This document shows, in pieces, positions 40,649 through 50,005 of a stretch of DNA of 64,000 nt (position 1 is the first letter of the stretch; the number at the start of each line of letters is the position of its first letter). This stretch comes from VAZQ01 sp963721005. Its GTDB lineage: Bacteria; Pseudomonadota; Alphaproteobacteria; Rhizobiales; Xanthobacteraceae. Where the stretch lies: positions 1,116,001 through 1,180,000 of the forward strand of contig CAVRHR010000007.1 of the NCBI GenBank assembly GCA_963721005.1, written 5' to 3'. A program made the translations under genes and the position numbers. The notes under the pieces are model-generated. The model worked only from the letters and a program-made list of their open reading frames with translations. It searched no databases and was not told where the DNA came from.

Positions 40649-42360
40649 ATGCCTGCGGGCCTCTGCCGTGTGATTGCGGCACTGGCGCTGGTCATTTTTG
40701 CGACCGCCGCCGTGGCGCAGCCCGTGATCCCGCCCAGCGCGCAGCCGGGCCGGGAGCGCGAGCGATTCACCGAGCCGCCCGCCCCGCTGGCGGAGCCAGG
40801 CGGCCAGGCGATCTCGCTGCCCAGCACCGTTGCGCCCAAAGGCGCCGACCACATCAATGTGCTGGTGCACGGCGTCCAGATCGTGGGCATGACGGTCTAT
40901 ACGCAAGAGCAGATCGCCCCGCTCTATGCGGACATGATCGGCCATGAGGTCACGCTCCAGGCGGTCTACGATCTGGCGCAGAAGATCACCACCAAATACG
41001 GCAACGACGGCTTCGTGATCTCGCGCGCGATCGTGCCGCCGCAGCAGCTCAATCCGGGCGGCGCGACGATCCGCATCCAGGTGATCGAGGGCTATGTCGA
41101 CAAGGTCGAATGGCCGGCCGCCCTCGACAAGTTCCGGGACTTCTTCACCTACTACACGTCCAGGATCACGGCGCAGCGTCCGGCCAATATCCACACCATC
41201 GAGCGCTATCTGCTTCTGGCCGGCGACCTGCCGGGCCTGAAGTTCAAGAACAGCCTCAAGCCGTCCGCCGCCAACCAGGGCGCCGCCACCCTGATCGTGG
41301 AGGTCACCACCAGCCCGTTCGACTGGGCCGCCCGCATCGACAATCGCGGGCCGCCCGGGCAAGGCCCGCTCGAGTTCCTGGCCAGCGTGACCGTCAACAA
41401 TCTGCTGCGCATGCACGACGCCTTCACGTTCTCCTACGCGGGACCGTTCAAGCCCGAAGAGCTCAAATACATCTTCGGGCAGTACAGCCAGGTGCTCAAT
41501 GCCGAAGGGTTTGCTGTTCTTCGTCGATGCCAGCGACGGCTGGGGACGGCCGGAGCTGGCGCCGGACTTCCAGGCGATCGCGCCGAATTACCGGACCAAG
41601 AGCGTGGTGTTCGAGACCGGACTGACGTTTCCCTGGATCCGCACCCGCGAGCGCAACCTGTCGACCACATTGCTGGCCTTCGCGTCCAACAACGACGCGT
41701 TCACGCCGGCGGTCCCCGACTTCGCCCCCAGCTCGAACGACCGGCTGCGCGGCGGCCGCTTCAAGGTCAATGGCGACTGGGCCGATCCGTTCAACGGCAT
41801 CAACCAGGTCAATACCGTGCTGAGCAAGGGCTTCAACGGCGCCGGCAGCACCGAGAACGGCGCCGATCTGGCGAGCCGCCACAACGGCCGGGTCGATTTC
41901 TCCAAGCTGGAGACCACCTTCACCCGGGTCCAGCAATTGCCGGCGAGCTTCTCGTTCCTGCTGGCCGCCTATGGCCAATTGGCCGGCACGCCGCTCCTCA
42001 ACCCGGAAATGTGCGCGTACGGAGGGCGGGTGTTCGGCCGCGCCTATGACCCCTCCGCCCTGGTGGCGGACGAGTGCCTCGAGGCCCTGGGCGAGCTTCG
42101 TTACGACATTCCGGCGATGGCCATGATGCCGAAGCAAATCTCCCAGGCGCAGCTCTATGGTTTCGCCGATCGCGGCTCGCTCCATAATTTAGCCCCAGAT
42201 GTCGGGACACCTCGCAATATGAGGGCCGCGTCGGCAGGGGGTGGAACTCCGCATCGGCTGGCTGAACATTCTTACCGCGGACCTGTCCGCAGACAAAGCC
42301 GTGGAGGGGCCACGGAACGACTGGCGGTTCTTCTTCGTCCTGTCCGCCAAGAGCAATTAG
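40649..42360 (+). CDS. TpsB outer-membrane transporter (ShlB/FhaC/HecB family), two frameshifts
   Basis: About 570 residues across three frames. Frame 1 has a signal peptide (RVIAALALVIFATAAVAQP) and POTRA domains (VHGVQIVGMTVYTQEQIAPL; INVIEGYVDKVEW-type strand). Frame 2, from about 41510, continues GLLFFVDASDGWGRPELAPD through the barrel. Frame 3, from about 42240, ends GWLNILTADLSADKAVEGPR then WRFFFVLSAKSN and a stop. Each junction needs one base removed: GGGTTT at 41507-41512 and G5 at 42237-42241. TpsB forms a 16-stranded pore that exports the TpsA partner encoded 12 bases downstream. If both slips are real the exporter is dead. Confidence 0.8.
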
Positions 42361-42372
42361 CGGCGAGCCCCC

Positions 42373-45300
42373 ATGCCCACCGGTATGCCCATCGGCTTCC
42401 ACCAGCCCCATCGCGTCCATCGATCGCTCCTGGCCAGCACGGCGGGCCTGACGACGCGCTTGACCCGGGCCGGCCTGGTCACGGTCGCGGTGCTGGCGGC
42501 AGTCCCGGCCGGCGCCAACCCGCTCGGCGGCACCGTGGCGGCGGGCAGCTCCACGATCTCGGGCCAAGGCACCAGCTCGGTGACCATCACCCAGTCGAGC
42601 CAGAACACGGTCATCAATTGGGTTACGTTCGATATCGGCAAGGGCGAGACCACGACCTTCAACCAGCTGCAGGGTAGCTCCTCGATCGCGGTCAACCGCG
42701 TGATCGGCGGGCGGGGTCCCTCCTTCCTCGACGGCACCCTGACGGCGAACGGCCGCGTCTTCATCATCAACGGCGACGGCATCCTGTTCGGCGCCAATTC
42801 GTCCATCACCACCGCCGGATTCCTGGCCACCACCAGCGACATCCGCGACGCCGACTTCATGGCGGGCGCACTCACCGGCAAGTACAACTTCAACATTCCG
42901 GGCACCTCCAGCGCCTCCATCGTCAATCTCGGCCGCATCACCGCGACCTCCGGCGGCTTCGCCGCCTTGGTGGCGCCTGGCGTGCGCAACGCCGGCACCA
43001 TCACGGCCAAGCTCGGCACCGTCGGGCTGGCGTCCGGCAACGCCTTCACGCTCGATTTCTACGGTGACCGGCTGATCACGCTCGCGGTCAACGATCAGAT
43101 CGCGGCGGCGGTGACGGATGTGGCGACCGGCGAGACCCTCAAGTCGCTGGTCGGCAATTCCGGCAAGCTCAAGGCCAATGGCGGCCGCATCGAGCTCACG
43201 GCCGCGGCCGCCCGGGTGGTGGTCAATTCGGTCATCAACAATACCGGCGTGATCGAGGCCAACTCGGTCGGCACCAAGAATGGCTTGATCGTGCTCAGCG
43301 CCGCGACCGGCGCCAGCAAGGGAACAGGCGCGCCGGTCCAGACCGTGGCGCTCTCCGGCAAGATCTCGGCGGCCGGCAAGAGGGCGGGCACCACCGGCGG
43401 CACCGTGGTGGCGAGTGGCGAGAATATCGTGCTCACCGGCGCCACCATCAACGCCTCCGGCAAGGCCGGCGGCGGCAAGGTGCTGATCGGCGGCGGCCAT
43501 CCGACCGCGGCCACGCTGGAGCTGGCGAAGCTCGAATCCTTCGTAATCCCGACCGCCACCACGGTGAGCGTGGACGGAGCCACGGTGATCAACGCCTCGG
43601 CGACCGGCCAGGGCAACGGCGGCAAGGTGGTGCTGTGGTCGGATCAGCAGACCACCTTCGCGGGCACTATCCTGGCGCGCGGCGGGGCCGCCGGCGGCAA
43701 CGGCGGGTTCGTGGAGACGTCGGGGCACAGCCTCGATTTCACCGGCGGCCGGGTGAACACATCGGCGCCAGCGGGCAAGACCGGGAACTGGCTGCTTGAT
43801 CCCACCGACCTCACGATCAACTCCATCGCCGCGGGGACGATCTCGGGCAATCTGGCGAGCACCAATGTGACGGTGCAGACGAACGCCGACGGTACGACCA
43901 GCGGTCCGGGCAACACGAGCGTTGGACCAGGGGATATCAACGTCGAGGCGAACATCAGCTGGTCGGGCAACAACACGCTCACCCTTTCCGCCTTTCGCAA
44001 CGTGAATGTGAACGAGGAAGTGACGATTTTGAATACCGGCGCCGGCAATCTGATCATGCGCGCCGACAACTCGGGCAGCGGAAGCGGCACCGTCAGGTTC
44101 TTCGGCGGGCAGGTGGATTTCACCAACAGCACCGGGATGGTTTCGATTTATTACAATCCGCGCGCCCCTATCGATTGCGGCAACTGCGGCACCAAATATC
44201 AGAATCCAACCGACTACAGCGGGGACGTGCTCGTCAGCAATCCGAGCCACCTCACCGCCTACATGCTGGTCAACAGCGCCGGCGACCTGACCACCATGGG
44301 CAGAAGCGCCAACGGATTCGGCAACATCGGCGGCAATTTCGCGCTGGGGAAGAGCTTCGACGCAACCGGCTTCGGCGGGATGGCGGATACAACCTTCAAC
44401 GGCCTATTCGACGGCAACGGCGGGCTTGGGGTCAACTACACGATCAGCAATCTGACGGTGGGTGCCCCCAACGGCAGCAATTCATATGGTCTGTTCGCGT
44501 TTATCGGCACGCAGGGCGTGGTTCGCAACCTCAACCTCGCGAACGTCACCATCACTGCCGGCGCCAACATCCAGTTCATCGGTGCGCTGGCGGGCGAGAA
44601 CGACGGGACGATCAGTAATGTCGCGGTCCTGAGCGGCACCATCAATGGCGGAACCAACACGGGCATCGGCGCCGGCGGTCTGGTCGGGCAGAATACCGGC
44701 ACGATCACGGGATCGAGCGCCAACGTCACGGTCACGGTGGGTAGTGCGACCAGCGGGGATCAGCTCAACTTCGCGGGCGGCCTCGTAGCCAGCAATCTCG
44801 GCACGATCACCGGGTCGTCGGCAACCGGCAACGTCGCCGGCGGCGCATTCAGCTTTGTCGGTGGGCTGGTCGGCCAGAACGGCCTCAATTGCGATTGCAA
44901 TCCGTCGGGGCCGGGCACAATCGCATCGTCGTTCGCCACCGGGACGGCCAGTGCCGGCGACAACGGTGCCGCCGGGGGCTTCGTGGGGTTCAACTCCGCG
45001 GATTCGTCGATAACCCAATCCTACGCCACCGGTGCGGTCAGCGGCTCCGGCTTGGTGAAGCTTGGCGGTTTCGCCGGAAACAATGACCGCGGCGGCGACA
45101 GCGGCGGCATTATCTCGAGCTCCTACGCGACCGGCACGGTGACCGGGACCGGTCTGACCGAGTCCGCCCGGGGAGGCGACAATGCCGCGGTCGGCGGCTT
45201 TGTTGGGCAGAACGGCGGCACGATCAGCAACTCGTATGCCCGGGGCAATATCAGTGGCAGCGGCGATACATTCGGCGCCTTTATGGTGGGCGGATTCGCC

Positions 45301-47514
45301 GGCAACAACGATGGCACGATCCAGGGGACGAACCCCGGCCAATTCACCTATGCGACCGGGAACGTCACCGGTAGTGCGAACAGCATCGTGGGCGGATTCA
45401 CCGGCACCAACGGCGGATTGATTACCTTCGCGTATGCCTCCGGCGCCGTGCATGTCGGCTCGGACAGTTACGCGGGCGGCTTCGTGGCCGGCAACATCGG
45501 CACCGTCTTCCAGGCTTACGCCACCGGCGCGGCGACGGATGACGGCAACACCGTGCTGGGCGGTTTCGGCGCGTTCAATATCGGCTCGCTCAGCCAAGTG
45601 TTCGCAACCGGTGCGGTCACCGGCGGCACCAATACGGTCGGCGGCGGGCTGGTAGGGGTCAATGGGGCGCTGGTGTCGACCGACAAATTCGGCAGCCCGG
45701 TCGGCTCGATCTTGGATTCTTATGCGACCGGGGCAGCGAGCGGCGGCTCCGGCAGCATCGTGGCCGGGCTGGTGGCGGTCAACGACGGCGTGATCAAGAC
45801 CAGCTATTCGGCCGGCGCGGTCAGTGGCGGCACCGCCGGCGGGCTGGTGGGGCGGAACAATCCGACCTTCCAGTTCGCCGACCTGCAAATTCCCAGCATC
45901 GTCGACGACGGCGGTACGCCGGTCCCGCTGCAGCCCGGAGCCGGAGCGATCACCCAATCCTATTGGAACACCCAGACCTCCGGCCAGTCGTCGAGCGCCG
46001 GCGGCACCGGCATGACCAGCGCGCAGCTCGCCGCCAGCCTGCCGCCGGGATTCGATCCTGCCGTGTGGACCATCCTGCCCGACCCGAGCTTCCCGTATTT
46101 CCCGTGGGCGCCAGTCAGCACCATCCCCAATGTCGTGCTGCCTCCCGCCGGCAACCCGAACCTGCCGCCTCCAACTCCGCCGCTGCCGCAGATCATCGAC
46201 AATCTCACCGGCGGCCTTACTCTGGTCTCGCTGCCGCCGCCCGTAAACGTCCTGCCCTACCCGCCGCCGCCGCCCCCACCCTCGCTGCCCGGTCCGCAGT
46301 CGCAGCCGGTCGGTACCGGGCGCCTGTTCGCGGTCCCGCCGCCCGGCGAGGTCCGCTTCGTCAAGGACGAGGTCGTGCTGATGGTCGATTGCGACACCCC
46401 GCAATCGGCGATCGACGCGGTCGCGCGCGACATGCAGCTCACGATCCTGGCATCGCAGTGCCTGACGCAGACGCACAAGAATCTCTTGCGCATGCACATC
46501 GACAGCGGCCGGACCGTCGCCCAGGTGATTCGGACGATGGCGCGCTACCAGATCGTCGCGCTGGCGCAGGCGAATTTCATCTATCGGTTGATGCAGGACA
46601 AGGTCGCGCAGGAGCTGGCGCAGGATCCCGACCTCGCCGGCCGCACCCAGGAAGGCAACTCCGCCCAGTATGCGCTGGGCAAGCTCGGCGTCATCGACAT
46701 CCACCGGCGGATCAAGGGCACCAACATCCCGATCGCGGTCATCAATTCGCAGATCGACGTGCACCATCCCGATCTCGACGGCGTGTTCGCCGATCAGTAT
46801 GACGCGGTCGGCGGCGCGGCCGAGAAGCCGCATCCGCACGGCACCGGGATGGCGGGCGCGATCGGGGCCCATCAACGGCTGATGGGCATCGCGCCGGCGG
46901 CCCGCCTCTATGCGATCCATGCCTTCTCGAGCGGGGCGGCGAGCGCCGACAGCACCACCTACAACATCCTGAAAGGCCTGGATTGGGCGGCCAGCAAGGG
47001 CGTGCGCATCATCAACATGAGCTTCGCGGGCCCGCGCGATCCCTCGATGGAGCGGGCGCTGAAGAGCGCCCACGACAAGGGCATCGTGCTGATCGCCGCG
47101 GCCGGCAATGCCGGGCCGAAATCGCCGCCGCTGTTTCCCGGCGCCGATCCCAACGTGATCGCGGTGACGGCGACCGATTCCAACGACAAGATTTTCACCG
47201 GCGCCAATCGCGGCCGCTACATCGCGGTGGCGGCGCCCGGCGTCGACATCCTGGTGCCGGCGCCCGATGGCACCTATCAGCTGACCACCGGCACCTCGGT
47301 GTCCTCCGCCGAGGTCTCGGGGATCGTCGCGCTGCTGCTCGAGCGCAATCCCAATCTCGGCCCCGAGGACATCCGCAAGATTCTCACCACCAGCGCCAAG
47401 CACCCGGGCACCAAGGAGCGCGACGACGACGTCGGCTCCGGCCTGGTCGACCCCTCCAAGGCGATCCAGGACGCCGGGGAGGCGAAGCCGATCGGTCAGC
47501 CGGCCAAGCGGTAG
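42373..47514 (+). CDS. TpsA exoprotein: TPS domain, GLUG-type repeats and C-terminal subtilisin-like domain
   Basis: 1713 residues. A long signal region (to about residue 55) precedes the haemagglutination/TPS domain (NPLGGTVAAGSSTISGQG, then NGRVFIINGDGILFGANS). Residues about 640-1190 hold many GLUG-type repeats of the form GGLVGQN-GTI-S-YATG-V. A Pro-rich linker (PPPPPPPSLPGPQSQPVG) follows, then a peptidase S8 domain (about 1435-1690). In that domain His1489 (HGTGMAGAIG), Asn1579 (AAAGNAG) and Ser1642 (GTSVSSAEVSG) are in place, but the catalytic Asp position is Asn1458 (IAVINSQIDVHHPDL). It is exported by the TpsB encoded just upstream. The domain may be a protease relic or a binding module. 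Confidence 0.88.
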   Translation: MPTGMPIGFHQPHRVHRSLLASTAGLTTRLTRAGLVTVAVLAAVPAGANPLGGTVAAGSSTISGQGTSSVTITQSSQNTVINWVTFDIGKGETTTFNQLQGSSSIAVNRVIGGRGPSFLDGTLTANGRVFIINGDGILFGANSSITTAGFLATTSDIRDADFMAGALTGKYNFNIPGTSSASIVNLGRITATSGGFAALVAPGVRNAGTITAKLGTVGLASGNAFTLDFYGDRLITLAVNDQIAAAVTDVATGETLKSLVGNSGKLKANGGRIELTAAAARVVVNSVINNTGVIEANSVGTKNGLIVLSAATGASKGTGAPVQTVALSGKISAAGKRAGTTGGTVVASGENIVLTGATINASGKAGGGKVLIGGGHPTAATLELAKLESFVIPTATTVSVDGATVINASATGQGNGGKVVLWSDQQTTFAGTILARGGAAGGNGGFVETSGHSLDFTGGRVNTSAPAGKTGNWLLDPTDLTINSIAAGTISGNLASTNVTVQTNADGTTSGPGNTSVGPGDINVEANISWSGNNTLTLSAFRNVNVNEEVTILNTGAGNLIMRADNSGSGSGTVRFFGGQVDFTNSTGMVSIYYNPRAPIDCGNCGTKYQNPTDYSGDVLVSNPSHLTAYMLVNSAGDLTTMGRSANGFGNIGGNFALGKSFDATGFGGMADTTFNGLFDGNGGLGVNYTISNLTVGAPNGSNSYGLFAFIGTQGVVRNLNLANVTITAGANIQFIGALAGENDGTISNVAVLSGTINGGTNTGIGAGGLVGQNTGTITGSSANVTVTVGSATSGDQLNFAGGLVASNLGTITGSSATGNVAGGAFSFVGGLVGQNGLNCDCNPSGPGTIASSFATGTASAGDNGAAGGFVGFNSADSSITQSYATGAVSGSGLVKLGGFAGNNDRGGDSGGIISSSYATGTVTGTGLTESARGGDNAAVGGFVGQNGGTISNSYARGNISGSGDTFGAFMVGGFAGNNDGTIQGTNPGQFTYATGNVTGSANSIVGGFTGTNGGLITFAYASGAVHVGSDSYAGGFVAGNIGTVFQAYATGAATDDGNTVLGGFGAFNIGSLSQVFATGAVTGGTNTVGGGLVGVNGALVSTDKFGSPVGSILDSYATGAASGGSGSIVAGLVAVNDGVIKTSYSAGAVSGGTAGGLVGRNNPTFQFADLQIPSIVDDGGTPVPLQPGAGAITQSYWNTQTSGQSSSAGGTGMTSAQLAASLPPGFDPAVWTILPDPSFPYFPWAPVSTIPNVVLPPAGNPNLPPPTPPLPQIIDNLTGGLTLVSLPPPVNVLPYPPPPPPPSLPGPQSQPVGTGRLFAVPPPGEVRFVKDEVVLMVDCDTPQSAIDAVARDMQLTILASQCLTQTHKNLLRMHIDSGRTVAQVIRTMARYQIVALAQANFIYRLMQDKVAQELAQDPDLAGRTQEGNSAQYALGKLGVIDIHRRIKGTNIPIAVINSQIDVHHPDLDGVFADQYDAVGGAAEKPHPHGTGMAGAIGAHQRLMGIAPAARLYAIHAFSSGAASADSTTYNILKGLDWAASKGVRIINMSFAGPRDPSMERALKSAHDKGIVLIAAAGNAGPKSPPLFPGADPNVIAVTATDSNDKIFTGANRGRYIAVAAPGVDILVPAPDGTYQLTTGTSVSSAEVSGIVALLLERNPNLGPEDIRKILTTSAKHPGTKERDDDVGSGLVDPSKAIQDAGEAKPIGQPAKR

Positions 47515-47543
47515 CTTTTCGTTTCTTCGGCACAGCCATTGGA

Positions 47544-47675
47544 CTTTTCCCGGGCTCGGTGCAGCACCCTCTCTGGTGCTGCACCGCAGACCCGGGATCG
47601 TTTCGAGCTCCGGCGTGTGGAACGATCCCGGATCAAGCAGTGCGCCGCTGCGCGCCGCACTGCGTCCGGGAAAAG
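47544..47675. repeat. Cloverleaf-like repeat element with outer stem and three hairpins
   Basis: Outer arms CTTTTCCCGG (47544-47553) and CCGGGAAAAG (47666-47675) enclose three perfect stems. These are GGTGCAGCACC/GGTGCTGCACC (47558-47585), CCGGGATCGTT/AACGATCCCGG (47592-47631) and GCAGTGCG/CGCACTGC (47637-47663). It fills the gap between tpsA and a convergent hydrolase gene and may also terminate both transcripts. Confidence 0.85.
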
Positions 47676-47718
47676 CATCAGAGCCGCGACCGGCAAACGG
47701 CGCGAATGGGCCTGGCGC

Positions 47719-48918
47719 TCAGCGCCCCGCCGGAGCGACCGGCATGTCCGCCTCCAGCCAGTCCGCCATGACGGCCGCGATGGCCTGGTTGTTCTTCTCG
47801 ATCATCATCATGTGGCCGTTGCCGCGGATGTCGAGATCGGCGAGGTGGAGGTGGCGGACCGGCACGCCCGCCTGGGCCAGATAGGCGGCCGTGCAATCGT
47901 CGTAGGGGGCGTGATAGGACGCCTCGCTGGTGACTATGAGCACCGGGGTCTTGGCCAAATTGACGAGCCGGCGGGCCGGCTCCTGCTGGCGCCAGCAGCG
48001 CACCAGATCGGGCCGCCGGGACGGGCCGGCGCGCGCGAAGATGAGCGCCTCATCGGGGCCGAGCGGCGGATCGTAGGCGATCGGGACATCGCCAAGGCCC
48101 GAGATCTTGGTGCGCTCGGCGTCCTTGAACCAGTCCGGAGGCCCGAGATTCTCGATGTCGTGCACCGGCGGCCCGCTCGGCTCGACCGCCAGGATCGCCT
48201 TGACCAGGGTGGGCCGTGCGTCGGCGACCGGCCAGCCGAAGGCGCCGGATTGCGAGTGGGTGAGCAGGATGGCGGGCCCGATCTTGTCGAGAAGCGCCGC
48301 CATGGCGTCGCGGTTGAGCTCTTGCTGGCGCGGAAAGCTCGCGATCGAGGGAAATTGCGAGGCGTAGAACTGGTCGAAATTCGGGTCTCCCGGACTGCCG
48401 TCGCCGGGGAACTGATTGTGCAGACGCGCCTGCGGCCACATCGGGGCGATCTCGGGCGCGACGAAGCGCTGCTGCACGAAGGCGAGGCGCGACGGCGGCA
48501 ACGGCCCGTAGACCTGGCTCCAATAGGGCGAGCGTCCGCGCGCCACCTGATCCACCACATAAACCGCGTAGCCGCGGCGCACAAAATACTGCGCCCAGCC
48601 CTCCCGGCCGTCGGGCGTGCCGGTGAAATTGGTGCCGGTCTGATTGCCGCCGTGCACCATCACCACCGGAAACGGATGCAAGAGCCGCTGCGGGATCATG
48701 TACTCGACATACATCTGCCCGACCATCGGGCTGCCTTCGACCGCAGGATCGATCTTGCCGCCGACGAAAAAGTAGCTCGATTTGGCGAGCACCAGCGGGC
48801 CGCGCTCCTGGGCGCGCGCGAACGGAGCGGCGAGCACAGAGCAGCTCAGAACCAGGGCCCGTAGGATGGGTAGAGCGAAGCGAAACCCATCGCTCTTCTC
48901 TGATTTTCTCCCAGGCAT
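47719..48918 (-). CDS. Exported alpha/beta-hydrolase
   Basis: 399 residues from the ATG at 48918, preceded by GGAGGAG. The signal peptide is FALPILRALVLSCSVLAAPF. The fold shows VVMVHGGNQTGTNFTG (oxyanion loop), the nucleophile Ser in LLTHSQSGAFG and the catalytic His in GNGHMMMIEKNNQA near the C-terminus. Esterase or lactonase activity is likely; the substrate is unknown. It is last in a minus-strand set with dioxygenase, TctC protein, amidohydrolase and Rieske genes. Part of the signal peptide is encoded by one arm of a 31-base inverted repeat. Confidence 0.85.
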   Translation of the reverse strand: MPGRKSEKSDGFRFALPILRALVLSCSVLAAPFARAQERGPLVLAKSSYFFVGGKIDPAVEGSPMVGQMYVEYMIPQRLLHPFPVVMVHGGNQTGTNFTGTPDGREGWAQYFVRRGYAVYVVDQVARGRSPYWSQVYGPLPPSRLAFVQQRFVAPEIAPMWPQARLHNQFPGDGSPGDPNFDQFYASQFPSIASFPRQQELNRDAMAALLDKIGPAILLTHSQSGAFGWPVADARPTLVKAILAVEPSGPPVHDIENLGPPDWFKDAERTKISGLGDVPIAYDPPLGPDEALIFARAGPSRRPDLVRCWRQQEPARRLVNLAKTPVLIVTSEASYHAPYDDCTAAYLAQAGVPVRHLHLADLDIRGNGHMMMIEKNNQAIAAVMADWLEADMPVAPAGR

Positions 48919-48987
48919 TGTCTCCTCCAATATCCTCTTGATCCGCATGCTGCATTGATGGGTTTCGCTTCGCTCTACCCATCCTAC
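48861..48987. repeat. Perfect 31-base inverted repeat flanking a start codon
   Basis: Arm 1 is 48861-48891 (starts GTAGGATGGGTAGAGCGAAG) and arm 2 is 48957-48987 (ends TCGCTCTACCCATCCTAC). The arms are exact reverse complements. The 65-base loop contains the start codon and ribosome-binding site of the alpha/beta-hydrolase gene, and arm 1 lies inside its signal-peptide codons. Confidence 0.9.
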
Positions 48988-48996
48988 CACCAAGCC

Positions 48997-49998
48997 TCAT
49001 CCCTCTTCCGCCAGGAACCGCTCCAGCGTCATCGGGTCGCCCGGATGCGCGGGCGCGCGCGGCTCGATGTCGCGGAACCGCGATGCCTCCAGGTACCATT
49101 TGCGGCGCGGCGGCAGGCCCCAGGAGCGCCGCCGCATGGCCGACAGGTTCCAGCGCACCGGCTCGTTCTCGATATCCATCATCTGATAGTGGGTATTGAA
49201 CAGCTCCAGGCGGTGCCCGTCGGGATCGCGGAAATAGGCGAACAAGGCATGCCCGGGCCCGTGCCGGCCGGGGCCATATTCGAGATTGGCGCCGAAGCCG
49301 AAGCTGCCCGCCATGTCGCAGGCATGGATAATGTGGTGCGCGTCCGGCACGCTGAAAGCCGCGTGATGCAGCCGCGGCCCGGCACCGTTGCCGAACACGA
49401 TGTCGTGGGGATTGCCTTTGCGCTGCAGGAACACGAACAGCAGATCATCGGTGCCGTCGGGCGCGATGAATTCCGACAGCCGGAATCCGAGACCGCAATA
49501 GAAATCGCAGGCGGCCTGCACGTCGGGGACCAGAACCTGGAAATGATCGATGCGCTGCGGGCAGGCGCCCTGGTGCCTGGGGAACTGCACCACCAGACGG
49601 GGCTCGACCGCCATGCTGGCGCAGAATTCGAGCGGGGTTCCGACCGCATCGCGCGTATGCAGGGTGCGGCCCTGATACGGCGCCTCGACAAAGGCGGCCG
49701 GCAAGCCGGCGCGCTCGAAATAGGCCTTGGCGCGGTCGAGATCGTCCTCGGTATAGACCCGCATCCCGACCCGCTCGCAGACCGGCGCCAAGTCGTTGCG
49801 CTTGAGCACCAGGCTGTGATGGCAGGCCTCCTCGATGCCGCGCAGATAGAGCGCTTCGCCGTCGTCATCGCTGATCGCAAAGCCGAGCGCATCGCAATAG
49901 AAGGCGCGGCTGGCGCCCAGGTCCCGGACCGTCAGGACGACATGGCTCGCCCGCGTGGTGTTGAACGGAGCCGGATAGGCGGAGCGGGGAATGGCCAT
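48997..49998 (-). CDS. VOC-fold extradiol dioxygenase
   Basis: 333 residues. Module 1 begins TRASHVVLTVRDLGASRAFY. Module 2 carries His in QRIDHFQVLVPDV, His in PRLHHAAFSVPDAHH and Glu in DGHRLELFNTHYQ, the usual Fe(II) set. HGPGHALFAYFRDPDGHRLE matches the catechol 2,3-dioxygenase signature well. It lies 7 bases past the stop of the next upstream gene's partner (TctC protein at 50006) on the same strand, between that gene and the hydrolase, as expected for a meta-cleavage operon. Confidence 0.87.
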   Translation of the reverse strand: MAIPRSAYPAPFNTTRASHVVLTVRDLGASRAFYCDALGFAISDDDGEALYLRGIEEACHHSLVLKRNDLAPVCERVGMRVYTEDDLDRAKAYFERAGLPAAFVEAPYQGRTLHTRDAVGTPLEFCASMAVEPRLVVQFPRHQGACPQRIDHFQVLVPDVQAACDFYCGLGFRLSEFIAPDGTDDLLFVFLQRKGNPHDIVFGNGAGPRLHHAAFSVPDAHHIIHACDMAGSFGFGANLEYGPGRHGPGHALFAYFRDPDGHRLELFNTHYQMMDIENEPVRWNLSAMRRRSWGLPPRRKWYLEASRFRDIEPRAPAHPGDPMTLERFLAEEG

Positions 49999-50005
49999 GC
50001 CGGGA

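Noticed and set aside
44482..47403. 973-codon minus-strand frame opposite the TPS exoprotein gene
   Set aside because: Antisense shadow with Arg/Ala/Gly-rich composition and no family motif; the plus-strand protein has unambiguous domains.
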